Of a stretch of 64,000 bases of DNA, positions 42,387 through 51,264 are shown piece by piece; within the stretch, counting starts at the first letter, position 1; each line of letters begins with the position of its first letter. Source of the DNA: JBHGYD01 sp041920415 (GTDB lineage: Bacteria > Bacillota > Bacilli > Bacillales > Anoxybacillaceae); the NCBI GenBank assembly GCA_041920415.1, contig JBHGYD010000004.1, forward strand, positions 37,811-101,810, in the 5' to 3' direction. Position numbers and translations under genes: made by a program. A model generated the notes under the pieces. The model was given only the letters and a program-made list of their open reading frames with translations, had not been told where the DNA came from and did no database searches.

Positions 42387-43775
42387 TTGTTGAAACAAAC
42401 GATTTATATTTACCATACAAACGATGTGCATAGTCATTTTGAAAATTGGCCGAAAATCGTAAAATTTTTGCAGGAAAGAAGAAAAGAGCATGAACGAAAC
42501 AAAGAAACGATGCTATTATTTGACATTGGAGATTTTATCGACCGGTTTCATCCGATTACAGAAGCGACAAGAGGAAAAGCAAATGTACAGCTTTTAAATG
42601 AGCTTCATTACGATGCGATTACAATTGGCAATAACGAAGGAATTACGTTAAATTATGAGGAGTTAAACGAACTATACGAAGAAGCTCGTTTTCCGATTTT
42701 GGTTGCAAATTTGTTTCAACAAGATAGAAAACGCCCCTCTTGGCTTCAGCCTTATGAAATCATCTCGATTTCAGATACATTCAGCATCGGAGTCATCGGT
42801 GTAACGGCCCATTTTACAAAGTTTTATGAGCTGCTCGGTTGGACGATTGTTTCTCCATTTGACATATTGAATGAAATGGTGGCAGAAGTGCGAAAACAAG
42901 CGAACGTGGTCGTTTTGCTGTCGCATTTAGGAATCAACGATGATGAATTGGTTGCGCGGACAGTGCCAGGCATTGATATCATTCTTGGGGCACATACACA
43001 TCACGTCTTGCCGAGCGGAAAATGGGTAAACAACACGCTGTTATGCGGCGCGGGAAAGTACGGACAATACATCGGCGTTGTAAAGCTCCACATCGATGAA
43101 AAAAAACTGACCACAGAAGCATCGGTCATCGACATATCAGCCTTTCCTGAGTGTGAGCACACGAAGCAAACGTTAGCCATGCTTGAGAAAGACAGTTTGT
43201 ATCAGCTCGAAAAAGAAATCGTGGCCGAACTTCAAGAAGATTTGCCGTTACAATGGTTTGCCCCTTCGCCGTTTTCCAAACTATTAGCGACCGCTTTAAA
43301 GGAATGGTGCGATGGTGACATCGGAATGGTCAATGCTGGTGTATTATTAGAACCACTTTATAAAGGAGTCGTAACGAAAAAAGATTTACATCGAATTTGT
43401 CCACATCCGATCAATCCATGTAAAGTGTATTTGCGGGGGGATGAATTAAAAGAGGTCATTTTGCAAGCAAATACGGAGAAAATGAAGCATTTTCCTGTCA
43501 AAGGATTCGGATTTCGCGGGAAAGTCATGGGGCAGATGGTATACGATGGGGTCGAATTACAAACGGAAATCATGAAAGATGGATTGGAACACATTCGTCA
43601 TATTTTTATTAATGGAGAGGCGCTTGATCCGGATAAAACATATGCTGTAGCCACCATTGATATGTTCACGTTTGGACATTTCTATCCGCAAATTCATCGC
43701 GCTCCGCAAAAAACGTATTATATGCCGGAATTTTTGCGCGATCTTTTGGCGTGGAAGTTAGCCAACCATAGATAG
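42387..43775 (+). CDS. yunD: Metallophosphoesterase / 5'-nucleotidase family protein YunD
   Basis: 462 residues. Calcineurin-like metal-binding domain (about 1-250): YHTNDVHSHF, LFDIGDFIDR, AITIGNNEG and GAHTHHVLPSG supply the di-metal ligands. 5'-nucleotidase C-terminal domain about 270-455. No signal peptide, so a cytosolic UDP-sugar hydrolase or nucleotidase-like enzyme. TTG start (42387 or the next TTG at 42390) behind AAAGAGG. Confidence 0.92.
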   Translation: MLKQTIYIYHTNDVHSHFENWPKIVKFLQERRKEHERNKETMLLFDIGDFIDRFHPITEATRGKANVQLLNELHYDAITIGNNEGITLNYEELNELYEEARFPILVANLFQQDRKRPSWLQPYEIISISDTFSIGVIGVTAHFTKFYELLGWTIVSPFDILNEMVAEVRKQANVVVLLSHLGINDDELVARTVPGIDIILGAHTHHVLPSGKWVNNTLLCGAGKYGQYIGVVKLHIDEKKLTTEASVIDISAFPECEHTKQTLAMLEKDSLYQLEKEIVAELQEDLPLQWFAPSPFSKLLATALKEWCDGDIGMVNAGVLLEPLYKGVVTKKDLHRICPHPINPCKVYLRGDELKEVILQANTEKMKHFPVKGFGFRGKVMGQMVYDGVELQTEIMKDGLEHIRHIFINGEALDPDKTYAVATIDMFTFGHFYPQIHRAPQKTYYMPEFLRDLLAWKLANHR

Positions 43776-43831
43776 GCACATTTTCTTTCCCTGTTCATAC
43801 ATTGAATGAGGGAAAGGAGCGTGGTCGATGA

Positions 43832-44134
43832 ATGGTAACAATAAAGCCCATTATGATTGAGAATGACCCGTTTATTGCCATTTCTGTTCAATTGCCAAAA
43901 ACGAATTTACTCGCTGTTGCAAACGAGAAAGGGTATATTATGTGCGGAGCGTTAGATGTTGCGCTATTAAACGAAAAATTAAAGGAACGTGGCATTATTG
44001 CCGGCAGAGCGGTCGGAGTACGCACAATTGAGCAATTATTAGAAGCTCCTCTTGAGTCTGTCACAATTGCTGCTGAAGAAATCGGGATTACCGTTGGAAT
44101 GAAAGGAAAAGAAGCATTACTCAAAATGAAATAA
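43832..44134 (+). CDS. yunC: DUF1805 protein YunC
   Basis: 100 residues. The body is the DUF1805 fold: KTNLLAVANEKGYIMCGALD and GRAVGVRTIEQLLEAPLES. A conserved Cys (about 37) sits in MCGALD. Function unknown. Upstream GGAAAGGAG is 12 nt from the ATG, rather long; no better in-frame start is present. Confidence 0.85.
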   Translation: MVTIKPIMIENDPFIAISVQLPKTNLLAVANEKGYIMCGALDVALLNEKLKERGIIAGRAVGVRTIEQLLEAPLESVTIAAEEIGITVGMKGKEALLKMK

Positions 44135-44208
44135 AAAATTATGAAAGAAAGTGCGTTATGTCCCCTCTTTGCGGCATACATATAGCTTGTAAAGGGGGGA
44201 TATTCACA

Positions 44209-44964
44209 TTGGTTAAAATTCCCGGTCGTTTGCCGAAAAGGGGACCACTTCCTTTTCGTTATTTATTTTTGTTAACGTTTGTGTTTTTCATATTGTCGAC
44301 GACAGTGAGCCTTTGGATTATTAATAAAGGAATTGAACCGACGGTGATGAGGATTGCGGAAAAAGAAACGCAGCGGATTGCCAATCTTATTATTAACAGC
44401 GCAATTAATCAACAAATTACTGAGGACGATTTAGATGTAAAAGATTTAATTACTGTGCAACAAGACGAATATGGAAAAATTTCTTCCATTGACTTTAATG
44501 GCGCGGTCGTTAATCGCATTCTTGCTAAAACGACAAACCGTGTACAAAAAAATTTAAAAGCGGTGGCACAAGGAAATTTGCGCGAACTTGAGGTTCCCGA
44601 TGTGGAAATTGAAACAAATGGATTAAAAAACGAAGGGATTATTTATTATATCCCGCTTGGTCAAGCAACTAATAATGCATTGCTTGGCAACCTCGGACCA
44701 CGAGTTCCTGTTCGTTTTTACATGATTGGCAATGTCATTTCAGACGTAAAAAAAACAATAAAGCCGTTCGGAATTAATAATGCCCTCATCGAAATTGCCG
44801 TTCATATCGAAGTAAATGTTCAAGTTGTTATTCCGTTTGCGACGAAGCCAGCGACCGTATCAACAAATATTCCGATTGCGATACGAGTGATTCAAGGAGA
44901 GGTGCCGAACTTTTATAATAATGGAGGAAATGCCAACCCATCTTTTGAAATGCCGCTTAACTAA
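44209..44964 (+). CDS. yunB: Sporulation protein YunB
   Basis: 251 residues. One N-terminal membrane helix (about 18-38, LFLLTFVFFILSTTVSLWI) and an extracytoplasmic domain with EKETQRIANLIINSAINQQI and RFYMIGNVISDVKKTI. In B. subtilis it is a sigma-E protein needed for proper spore formation. TTG start at 44209, 8 nt after AAAGGGGGGA, matches the family length; an ATG-initiated extension from 44158 lacks support. Confidence 0.88.
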   Translation: MVKIPGRLPKRGPLPFRYLFLLTFVFFILSTTVSLWIINKGIEPTVMRIAEKETQRIANLIINSAINQQITEDDLDVKDLITVQQDEYGKISSIDFNGAVVNRILAKTTNRVQKNLKAVAQGNLRELEVPDVEIETNGLKNEGIIYYIPLGQATNNALLGNLGPRVPVRFYMIGNVISDVKKTIKPFGINNALIEIAVHIEVNVQVVIPFATKPATVSTNIPIAIRVIQGEVPNFYNNGGNANPSFEMPLN

Positions 44965-45137
44965 TCGTATGTGATACATAGGTTTCCATTTCCTTTTGTT
45001 GCGGTGCTGTCTTAACGGGATTCGTTGGCATCACATTTTCCATAGAGCATGAAGATCGATCATAAAGCAATAGGCTAATGAAAGCCATTTGAGAGTGGCA
45101 TTCGCTGTTCTTTAATTCACTGTTGAATGGATAGGGA

Positions 45138-45172
45138 GGTCGGGTTATTTCCGACCCCTTTGTTTTTTCTTT
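45138..45172 (+). terminator. Terminator between yunB and lytH
   Basis: GGTCGG, GTTATT, CCGACC then a T-rich tail (plus strand). It overlaps the last codons of the convergent lytH. Confidence 0.7.
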
Positions 45173-46152
45173 ATTCTCTCCATACGTTCCCATTGTTTTA
45201 AATGCGGATAAGGATCAAATGACCATTCCGTATAGCCATTATCTTTATACATTCCATAATGGAGATGTGGCGGGAATTTCCCTGCGGTACCTGGTGGACC
45301 ATATCCAGAGCTGCCGACAGAGCCAATAATCATTCCCGGTTCCACGATTTGACCTTCGCGTAAATAACCGGCAAAGCCGTTTAGATGGGCGAAATAATGG
45401 TACGTATTGTTAATATCGCGAATGCCAATACGCCATCCCCCGTATTTATTCCAACCTTTTAATTCGACAATTCCATAACAAGTCGAGCGTACGGGAACCC
45501 CATAATTCGCGAAAAGATCCGTTCCCTCATGAATGCGTCTTCCTCCCCAACCTCTTGCATCGCCCCATGTGTTTTTGTAACTGTAATTGGTATTAAGTGG
45601 GAGAGGGAACACATGTTCATCTAATTGGAGAGTTCCATATTTTTTATAAATTTTCACCTTTCCTAAGATTAAATCGACCGTTTTACTTCGTTGATAATAG
45701 TCCCATAACGCGATTTTAATATGCTCATGGTCGGTCCCATACGACTGAAGAAAGCGAGCCAGCGCAAAAATGACGTCTTCATCGTTTGTCGCATCTGCCA
45801 CTCCGTCCCCGTTTCCATCGATTCCTAGTCCGCCAAATTGTGAAATTGTAAATGGATTTGTATCATATGGATTTTGATTGAGCGGTCCTGCCCATATTTC
45901 TGGTTTGATATAAATACCAAGCACTCCTTGCATTTTCGGAAGATCGCGGCGAACAAGGCGAACGTTTCGTTCATATTGGTCAATGGCCGCAAAATAGTAC
46001 CACGGAATAAAGGAAACCGCCTCCGCTTTTTTATACAGCTCCATTCGCTGTTGATAAATATCCTCGGTTTTCATCGGTTCTTGTCCAAATACGGTAAGCG
46101 GTGTAGCAGCCATGAATAGAACGCTTAGTACGAGAACGATTAGTCTATACAC
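45145..46152 (-). CDS. lytH: M23 endopeptidase LytH (spore cortex)
   Basis: 335 residues. Signal peptide (about 1-23, LIVLVLSVLFMAATPLTVFG), a helical middle domain, and a C-terminal LytM/M23 zinc peptidase: HEGTDLFANYG (His and Asp ligands), HYFAHLNGF and the HLHYGMY motif. In B. subtilis LytH removes peptides to leave L-alanine side chains in cortex peptidoglycan. GTG start, 9 nt after AAAGGAG. Expected in the late forespore. Confidence 0.9.
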   Translation of the reverse strand: MYRLIVLVLSVLFMAATPLTVFGQEPMKTEDIYQQRMELYKKAEAVSFIPWYYFAAIDQYERNVRLVRRDLPKMQGVLGIYIKPEIWAGPLNQNPYDTNPFTISQFGGLGIDGNGDGVADATNDEDVIFALARFLQSYGTDHEHIKIALWDYYQRSKTVDLILGKVKIYKKYGTLQLDEHVFPLPLNTNYSYKNTWGDARGWGGRRIHEGTDLFANYGVPVRSTCYGIVELKGWNKYGGWRIGIRDINNTYHYFAHLNGFAGYLREGQIVEPGMIIGSVGSSGYGPPGTAGKFPPHLHYGMYKDNGYTEWSFDPYPHLKQWERMERIKKKQRGRK

Positions 46153-46279
46153 ATCTTCCTACTCCTTTCAACGAATCTCATATGGTTAGTTTGGGGAAAT
46201 TGTTTATTTTCATAAATGTTAAAAATCGGTAGTTATTAATGATGCTTTTTATTCGAACGAGCGAATGTGACAAATTTCT

Positions 46280-46308
46280 TTGAGTTCAAACCGTCTTTTA
46301 CTTATAAT
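46280..46308 (+). promoter_or_regulatory. Promoter of lipA
   Basis: TTGAGT, 17-bp spacer, TATAAT, 33 bp before the lipA start. Confidence 0.65.
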
Positions 46309-46340
46309 AAGTATGTAAATAAAATATTGGAGTGTGGAAA

Positions 46341-47237
46341 ATGGCTACGAATGAAGAACGTGTTCGCAAACCAGAATGGTTAAAGATAAAACTAAATACA
46401 AACGAAAATTATATCGGTCTAAAAAAAATGATGCGCGAAAAACAATTGCATACGGTATGTGAAGAAGCGAAGTGCCCGAATATTCACGAATGCTGGGCGG
46501 TAAGAAGAACCGCAACGTTTATGATTTTAGGTGACGTTTGTACGCGCGCTTGTCGTTTCTGTGCGGTGAAAACGGGACTACCAACGGAGCTCGATTGGCA
46601 AGAGCCAGAACGAGTCGCTGATTCAGTACGTTTAATGAATTTAAAACACGTTGTTGTCACAGCGGTTGCTCGCGACGATTTAAAAGATGGAGGAGCGGCT
46701 GTATTTGCCGAAACGGTTCGGGCCATTCGCCGCAAAAATCCGCTCACAACGATTGAAGTGCTTCCTTCTGATATGGGAGGCGTATATGAAAATTTAAAAA
46801 TTTTGATGGATGCACGTCCGGATATTTTAAACCACAATATTGAAACGGTTCGTCGTCTTACGCCAAGAGTGCGTGCGCGTGCTACGTATGAACGTTCTCT
46901 TGAATTTTTGCGCCGCGCAAAAGAATTACAGCCAGATATCCCGACAAAATCAAGTATTATGGTTGGTCTTGGCGAGACGAAGGAAGAAATTATCGAAGCG
47001 ATGGACGATTTGCGAGCGAATCACGTCGATATTTTGACAATTGGTCAATATTTACAGCCGACGAAGAAGCATTTGAAAGTCGAGAAATATTATCATCCAC
47101 ATGAGTTTATGGAGCTGAAAGAAATTGCGTTAAGCAAAGGGTTTAGCCATTGCGAAGCTGGTCCACTTGTTCGTTCTTCTTATCACGCTGATGAACAAGT
47201 AAATGCAGCGAACCGTCAAATGAACAAAGAAGCGTAA
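46341..47237 (+). CDS. lipA: Lipoyl synthase
   Basis: 298 residues, radical-SAM enzyme inserting two sulfurs into protein-bound octanoyl. Auxiliary cluster cysteines in VCEEAKCPNIHECW, radical-SAM CxxxCxxC in CTRACRFCAV, and the RSSYHADEQ end with the conserved Ser. ATG at 46341 chosen by GGAG spacing of 8 and family length; a GTG lies 9 nt upstream. It serves GcvH (this window) and 2-oxoacid dehydrogenases and depends on Fe-S supply. Confidence 0.97.
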   Translation: MATNEERVRKPEWLKIKLNTNENYIGLKKMMREKQLHTVCEEAKCPNIHECWAVRRTATFMILGDVCTRACRFCAVKTGLPTELDWQEPERVADSVRLMNLKHVVVTAVARDDLKDGGAAVFAETVRAIRRKNPLTTIEVLPSDMGGVYENLKILMDARPDILNHNIETVRRLTPRVRARATYERSLEFLRRAKELQPDIPTKSSIMVGLGETKEEIIEAMDDLRANHVDILTIGQYLQPTKKHLKVEKYYHPHEFMELKEIALSKGFSHCEAGPLVRSSYHADEQVNAANRQMNKEA

Positions 47238-47242
47238 AGTAT

Positions 47243-47282
47243 AAAAGGTCCTGCTTTCATTCGTGAGAGCAGGACCTTTTTT
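47243..47282 (+). terminator. Terminator of lipA
   Basis: AAAAGGTCCTGCT pairs with AGCAGGACCTTTT. Confidence 0.9.
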
Positions 47283-47302
47283 CAAATGACATTTCGTTTG
47301 TT

Positions 47303-47986
47303 TTATTTGGTTATTGTCGGTTTTGGAGTACCGTCATTAAAATCTCGATCAAGATGATCGTTCATTTCATTGATCATTTCTCCGTTTGCGTTTTCTCCGT
47401 CGTTTAATTTGCGACCTTGAGGATATTTCAACATTTCTTTAATCGTTGTATCAATAATTTGGTCGATATTGCGGCTATTTGTATCTAAACGGCCATAACG
47501 TTCGATTTCCTTCATCATGCGCGGATCATCGGCAACGTAAACGTGATAATAACGTGGTACCACTGAAAGAGCGGTTTTTTTCACTTGATCAGCTGTTTCA
47601 AATCGATTTTTCGTGTCCGTATCGTAAGCAATTAATACTTCTTCATCGGTAACAAGTGTAGCGACGTCATTGACGTTTGGTAGTTGCGTACATAATTTAC
47701 TAATTAAATCAGCGACACGTTCGCGGTTGAGTGTCGGCATATTATCATATAGGTTCTCATCACCAAGAATAGGGCTTTTTTGATGGCGGACGTAACCAAA
47801 ATTATTCATTCGTGAATCATTACCATTCGGAACGCCTTCCACATTATACAAATCATTTCGGTCGGTTACGTTAATCGTATTTCCACTTCGTTTATAAATT
47901 CCGTCACGATTATCTTCTGCCATTTGCGCACAACCCACTAGCGAGATGGCAGTGCCAATCGATAAGGCGAGTAACGTTTTTTTCAA
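47303..47986 (-). CDS. yutC: YhcN/YlaJ-family sporulation lipoprotein YutC
   Basis: 227 residues. Lipoprotein signal with lipobox LVGC (LLALSIGTAISLVGCAQ), then the YhcN/YlaJ domain: RVADLISKLCTQLPNVNDVA and EVLIAYDTDTKN, RYYHVYVADDPRMMKEI. Spore-associated in related species. The TTG at 47986 is preferred after GAGGGGGTG; the longer frame to 48064 would bury the signal peptide. Confidence 0.87.
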   Translation of the reverse strand: MKKTLLALSIGTAISLVGCAQMAEDNRDGIYKRSGNTINVTDRNDLYNVEGVPNGNDSRMNNFGYVRHQKSPILGDENLYDNMPTLNRERVADLISKLCTQLPNVNDVATLVTDEEVLIAYDTDTKNRFETADQVKKTALSVVPRYYHVYVADDPRMMKEIERYGRLDTNSRNIDQIIDTTIKEMLKYPQGRKLNDGENANGEMINEMNDHLDRDFNDGTPKPTITK

Positions 47987-48098
47987 TGTAAACACCCCCT
48001 CACTTTCATCATTCCTTTCTTGGCAAACTTTCATAACAGTAATTGATTGGGAACGTTTCATCATTTATGATTAAAAGTGAAAGACGAGGTGAGATGGG

Positions 48099-48374
48099 AT
48101 GATTTGCGTTAACAATACATGTTACGAATTAATCGAAAATGTCAAAAATGGATTTAATGAAGAAGCGTTTCGCGCGCGCTATGCCGATATTTTAAATAAA
48201 TATGATTATATTGTTGGCGACTGGGGGTATAATCAGCTACGATTAAAAGGCTTTTTTGATGATCATAACCAAAAGGCGACCTATGACACAAAAATTAGCA
48301 CGTTGTCAGAGTATTTGTATGAATACTGTAATTTTGGGTGCGCCTATTTTGTGTTACGGAAAGTAAAAAGGTAA
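48099..48374 (+). CDS. yutD: DUF1027 protein YutD
   Basis: 91 residues. FNEEAFRARYADILNKYDYIVGDWGYNQLRLKGF is the characteristic family core (cited here in two blocks: ARYADILNKYDYIVGDWGYN and QLRLKGF), with YCNFGCAYFVL at the end. Function unknown; it is divergent from yutC. Confidence 0.87.
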   Translation: MICVNNTCYELIENVKNGFNEEAFRARYADILNKYDYIVGDWGYNQLRLKGFFDDHNQKATYDTKISTLSEYLYEYCNFGCAYFVLRKVKR

Positions 48375-48416
48375 AAAACGGCTATCTCATCACATTATGA
48401 GATAGCCGCTTTTTAT
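48375..48416. terminator. Bidirectional terminator between convergent genes
   Basis: AAAACGGCTATCTCAT pairs with ATGAGATAGCCG, T tract on plus and A tract on minus strand. Confidence 0.85.
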
Positions 48417-48418
48417 AC

Positions 48419-48700
48419 TTAAGCTTGTCCATAAGGAAATTGCTCGTTTTTTCTCGGATCGTCATGCGGTGGATGAGCTCCCGGGTCTTGTCTCGGAATG
48501 TCTTGATGCAATGATTTGTATTCGTAGTTAAACGCGCTGTAATGGCGTTGTCCTTTTTTCCATGGAGTGCTTTTATTTTGCACCGGCTCGTCTTTGCCGC
48601 GTGGGGAGCCATACGGACCTTCTGGTAAAGTTTCTGGTATAAGAAAATTACGTATTTTCTCCACAGTAGAAAAATCGCTATATTTTTCTTCTTCTCTCAT
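48419..48700 (-). CDS. Conserved Bacillaceae protein of unknown function
   Basis: 93 residues, very polar, rich in Pro, Lys, Glu and His. Starts MREEEKYSDFSTVEKIRNFL, then PETLPEGPYGSPRGKDEP and PWKKGQRHYSAFNYEYKSL. No domain is recognised and it looks largely disordered. ATG at 48700 chosen from AAGGTGATG; the frame extends 18 nt further. Confidence 0.65.
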   Translation of the reverse strand: MREEEKYSDFSTVEKIRNFLIPETLPEGPYGSPRGKDEPVQNKSTPWKKGQRHYSAFNYEYKSLHQDIPRQDPGAHPPHDDPRKNEQFPYGQA

Positions 48701-48756
48701 TCTCATCACCTTCTTCATAAGGGGATTACGTATAATTTTCCCCGAACGAAAAGGCG

Positions 48757-49026
48757 CTATGAAATAAACTCATATAAAAATGAACGTAAATCGTTGGCAT
48801 CTTCTTCACTTAAGCGATAAGCATGCTCTAAATATCCCGGCTCGTCTAAGTCGTCTTGCCCGATAATCGCAAATCGGTTACTTTGCATATCGAGAACTAA
48901 ATATTTACCATAAAAACGATCCGTTTGAATAATGGCTAAATCGAAACGTTGCCGTTCTCCTAAAAAGCTGACAAACCGTGTTTTTGTTTCCACGGTGTCA
49001 TCATATAAGAAAAAGCGTTCACTCAT
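48757..49026 (-). CDS. DUF3055-type protein
   Basis: 89 residues, MSERFFLYDDTVETKTRFVS then RFDLAIIQTDRFYGKYLVLD and an acidic helical end (LSEEDANDLRSFLYEFI). It matches the small DUF3055 family of Bacilli as remembered. Function unknown. ATG at 49026, after GAGGAATTCGC. Confidence 0.72.
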   Translation of the reverse strand: MSERFFLYDDTVETKTRFVSFLGERQRFDLAIIQTDRFYGKYLVLDMQSNRFAIIGQDDLDEPGYLEHAYRLSEEDANDLRSFLYEFIS

Positions 49027-49143
49027 TGCGAATTCCTCCACATCAACAAATGTCATACATCTATCATAACAAACATTCCTGCCAATGTCTGTCTGAATTT
49101 GTTATGATACAATAAAAAAGAACACATAATAGGGGGGAAAGCG

Positions 49144-49581
49144 ATGTATTTTGTCGATCGGAATAAAATCGAGGAAACGTTGCGTTATATGGAAAAATTA
49201 TTGCGTATATACGAACAACAATCATCGTGGGAAGGTGAGATCGCTCAGCTTGCTTTTGAGCGCACCGTTCATTTGCTCATTGAAGCGGTGCTGGACGTAG
49301 GAAATGCGATGATTGACGGATTTATTATGCGGGACCCGGGCAGTTATGAAGACATTATTGACATTTTAACGGATGAAAAAGTGATTACAGAAAACGATGC
49401 CCAAGGTTTAAAAGCGATCATTTCATATCGAAAAATGCTTGTTCAACATTATACGAACATCGACCGTTCACAATTATTCGAAACCGTCAATAAACATATT
49501 TCAGCACTACAAACGTATCCAACCGCGATCCGAACGTATTTAGAAAATGAGCTTGGACCTGTATCGGCGTTTCGTAATTAA
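49144..49581 (+). CDS. yutE: HepT-like protein YutE (DUF86), no adjacent MntA partner
   Basis: 145 residues, four-helix HEPN fold. The RNase-like motif appears as YRKMLVQHYTNI (Arg, five residues, His-Tyr), and DVGNAMIDGF is the second conserved block. HepT proteins usually pair with the nucleotidyltransferase MntA; here no such gene is adjacent, as also for B. subtilis YutE. Whether it is a solitary RNase or has a housekeeping role is not known. Confidence 0.87.
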   Translation: MYFVDRNKIEETLRYMEKLLRIYEQQSSWEGEIAQLAFERTVHLLIEAVLDVGNAMIDGFIMRDPGSYEDIIDILTDEKVITENDAQGLKAIISYRKMLVQHYTNIDRSQLFETVNKHISALQTYPTAIRTYLENELGPVSAFRN

Positions 49582-49657
49582 CTTTTGAAACTTTTTTGTT
49601 TAAAAATTGTGTAAATGAGAGAAATAGCGTAAAATGAGGAAGAGGACGGTGAATGTG

Positions 49658-50296
49658 ATGGATTATCAATCCTCTTCCACAAAGCAAGAAATGTTAAAAA
49701 TATTAAAAGTCGAAAAACGTTTAACCGTAAGCGAATTAGCGAAGCGATTAGCGATTAGCGAAATGGCTGTGCGCCGCCATTTACATACGTTAGAACGCGA
49801 TGGGCTTGTCCGAACGACTCTTGTTCGTCAAGGGATGGGAAGACCGACGAAGGTTTACGAATTGTCGGAAAAGGGAGAAGAGCTGTTTCCGCAACATTAT
49901 AAACAAATCGCCCTTGACTTGTTAAAAGATCTCGAGACGGTAGTGGGAAAGGGAACAGTCGAAACACTTTTTCGAGCGCGAACGAAGCGAATGAAAGAAC
50001 AGTATCAACACGATTTTATGGGAAAACCGTTTGATGAAAAAATAACAAAGCTTTTTGAATTGCAAAACGAGCAAGGATATATGACGAAGTTGCAAAAAGA
50101 TGAACAAGGTTTTTATCATTTGATTGCCCATCATTGTCCGATTTCAGAGATCGCGAAGGAGTACCGCTTGATTTGCTCGTGTGAATTACAGCTTTTTAAA
50201 CAATTATTGAATACATCAGAGGTTGTGTTGCAGTCTTGCATAACAAAAGGCGATGATGTATGTCACTATCAAATAAAAGAACCACAATATGAATGA
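49658..50296 (+). CDS. SufR-like helix-turn-helix regulator with cysteine cluster motif
   Basis: 212 residues. DNA-binding winged helix at about 8-70 (LTVSELAKRLAISEMAVRRH, GMGRPTKVYELSEKG), helical middle, and a C-terminal Cys set: HHCPISEIAKEYRLICSCEL and CITKGDDVCHY. Spacing C-x12-C-x-C plus later Cys residues matches the SufR type that binds an Fe-S cluster, about 10 kb from sufCDSUB. ATG at 49658 chosen by AGAGG; an ATG at 49634 is an alternative. The regulatory link to suf is inference. Confidence 0.8.
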   Translation: MDYQSSSTKQEMLKILKVEKRLTVSELAKRLAISEMAVRRHLHTLERDGLVRTTLVRQGMGRPTKVYELSEKGEELFPQHYKQIALDLLKDLETVVGKGTVETLFRARTKRMKEQYQHDFMGKPFDEKITKLFELQNEQGYMTKLQKDEQGFYHLIAHHCPISEIAKEYRLICSCELQLFKQLLNTSEVVLQSCITKGDDVCHYQIKEPQYE

Positions 50297-50301
50297 ACGG
50301 C

Positions 50302-50335
50302 AAAAACGCTTCAGGTCTTAAAGAAGCGTTTTTTT
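50302..50335 (+). terminator. Terminator of the SufR-like gene
   Basis: AAAACGCTTC pairs with GAAGCGTTTT. Confidence 0.85.
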
Positions 50336-50403
50336 GTTTTTGACATTTCAAGAACCTTCGTATAAAGTGTGTTACGTGTAGATGTGAAAAGGGAGTGATC
50401 AGG

Positions 50404-51174
50404 ATGAAAAAATATAAAGGCTATTTAATTGATTTAGATGGTACGATGTATCGCGGGACGGAATGTATTGCCGAGGCGCGTGAATTTGTTAAAGAACTAC
50501 ATCGACGAGATATTCCTTATTTGTTTGTAACAAATAACTCGTCACGTACACCAGCGCAAGTGGCAGAAAAGCTACAATCGTTTGACATTCCAGCGACAGA
50601 ACAACAAGTGTTTACGACAAGTCAAGCAACGGCCAATTATATTTTTGAAAAAAAACCGAATGCGTCGGTTTATGTTATTGGAGAAGATGGGATTCGAACG
50701 GCGCTTGAGGAAAAAGGGTTTACATTTGCTGGGGAAGATGCTGACTTTGTTGTAATGGGAATTGACCGCAGCATTACGTATGAAAAACTAGCGGTTGCTT
50801 GTTTAGCCGTTCGTAATGGAGCTACTTTTATTTCGACAAACGGCGATATCGCGATTCCAACGGAACGAGGACTATTGCCAGGAAACGGTTCATTAACTGC
50901 TGTTGTAGCGGTCTCAACGCAAGTTCAACCGATTTTTATCGGAAAGCCGGAAAAAATTATTATGGAACAGGCTTTAAAAGTGCTTGGAGTACCAAGAGAG
51001 GAAACATTAATGATAGGCGATTACTATGATACGGACATTATGGCAGGAATGAATGCGGGGATCGATACATTGCTTGTTCATACAGGAGTAACGACAAAAG
51101 AATTATTGAAACAATACGAAAAACAGCCAACGTATACCGTTGACTCGTTACAAGAATGGATGGAGAGAATTTGA
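50404..51174 (+). CDS. yutF: HAD-superfamily phosphatase YutF (NagD type)
   Basis: 256 residues, subclass IIA HAD hydrolase. YLIDLDGTMYRG holds the nucleophile and acid Asp, TNNSSRTP motif II, GKPEKIIMEQAL the Lys of motif III and MIGDYYDTDIMAGMNAG motif IV. Cap domain inserted about 80-180. Sugar-phosphate or nucleotide phosphatase; substrate not defined. ATG at 50404 within GGGAGTGATCAGG. Confidence 0.9.
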   Translation: MKKYKGYLIDLDGTMYRGTECIAEAREFVKELHRRDIPYLFVTNNSSRTPAQVAEKLQSFDIPATEQQVFTTSQATANYIFEKKPNASVYVIGEDGIRTALEEKGFTFAGEDADFVVMGIDRSITYEKLAVACLAVRNGATFISTNGDIAIPTERGLLPGNGSLTAVVAVSTQVQPIFIGKPEKIIMEQALKVLGVPREETLMIGDYYDTDIMAGMNAGIDTLLVHTGVTTKELLKQYEKQPTYTVDSLQEWMERI

Positions 51175-51210
51175 GTAGATAGAAGAATATTGAGGTCATT
51201 TCAAATTAGA

Positions 51211-51250
51211 AATGAGTCTATCCTTTCCAAATAGGACAGACTCATTTTTT
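51211..51250. terminator. Terminator between yutF and yutG
   Basis: AATGAGTCTATCCT pairs imperfectly with AGGACAGACTCATT, TTTT tail; between convergent genes. Confidence 0.8.
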
Positions 51251-51264
51251 GTTAGAAAAGAGAT

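Noticed and set aside
44957..45193. 78-residue minus-strand frame after lytH
   Set aside because: Overlaps the ends of yunB and lytH, no ribosome site before its internal ATG, and a terminator sits inside it.
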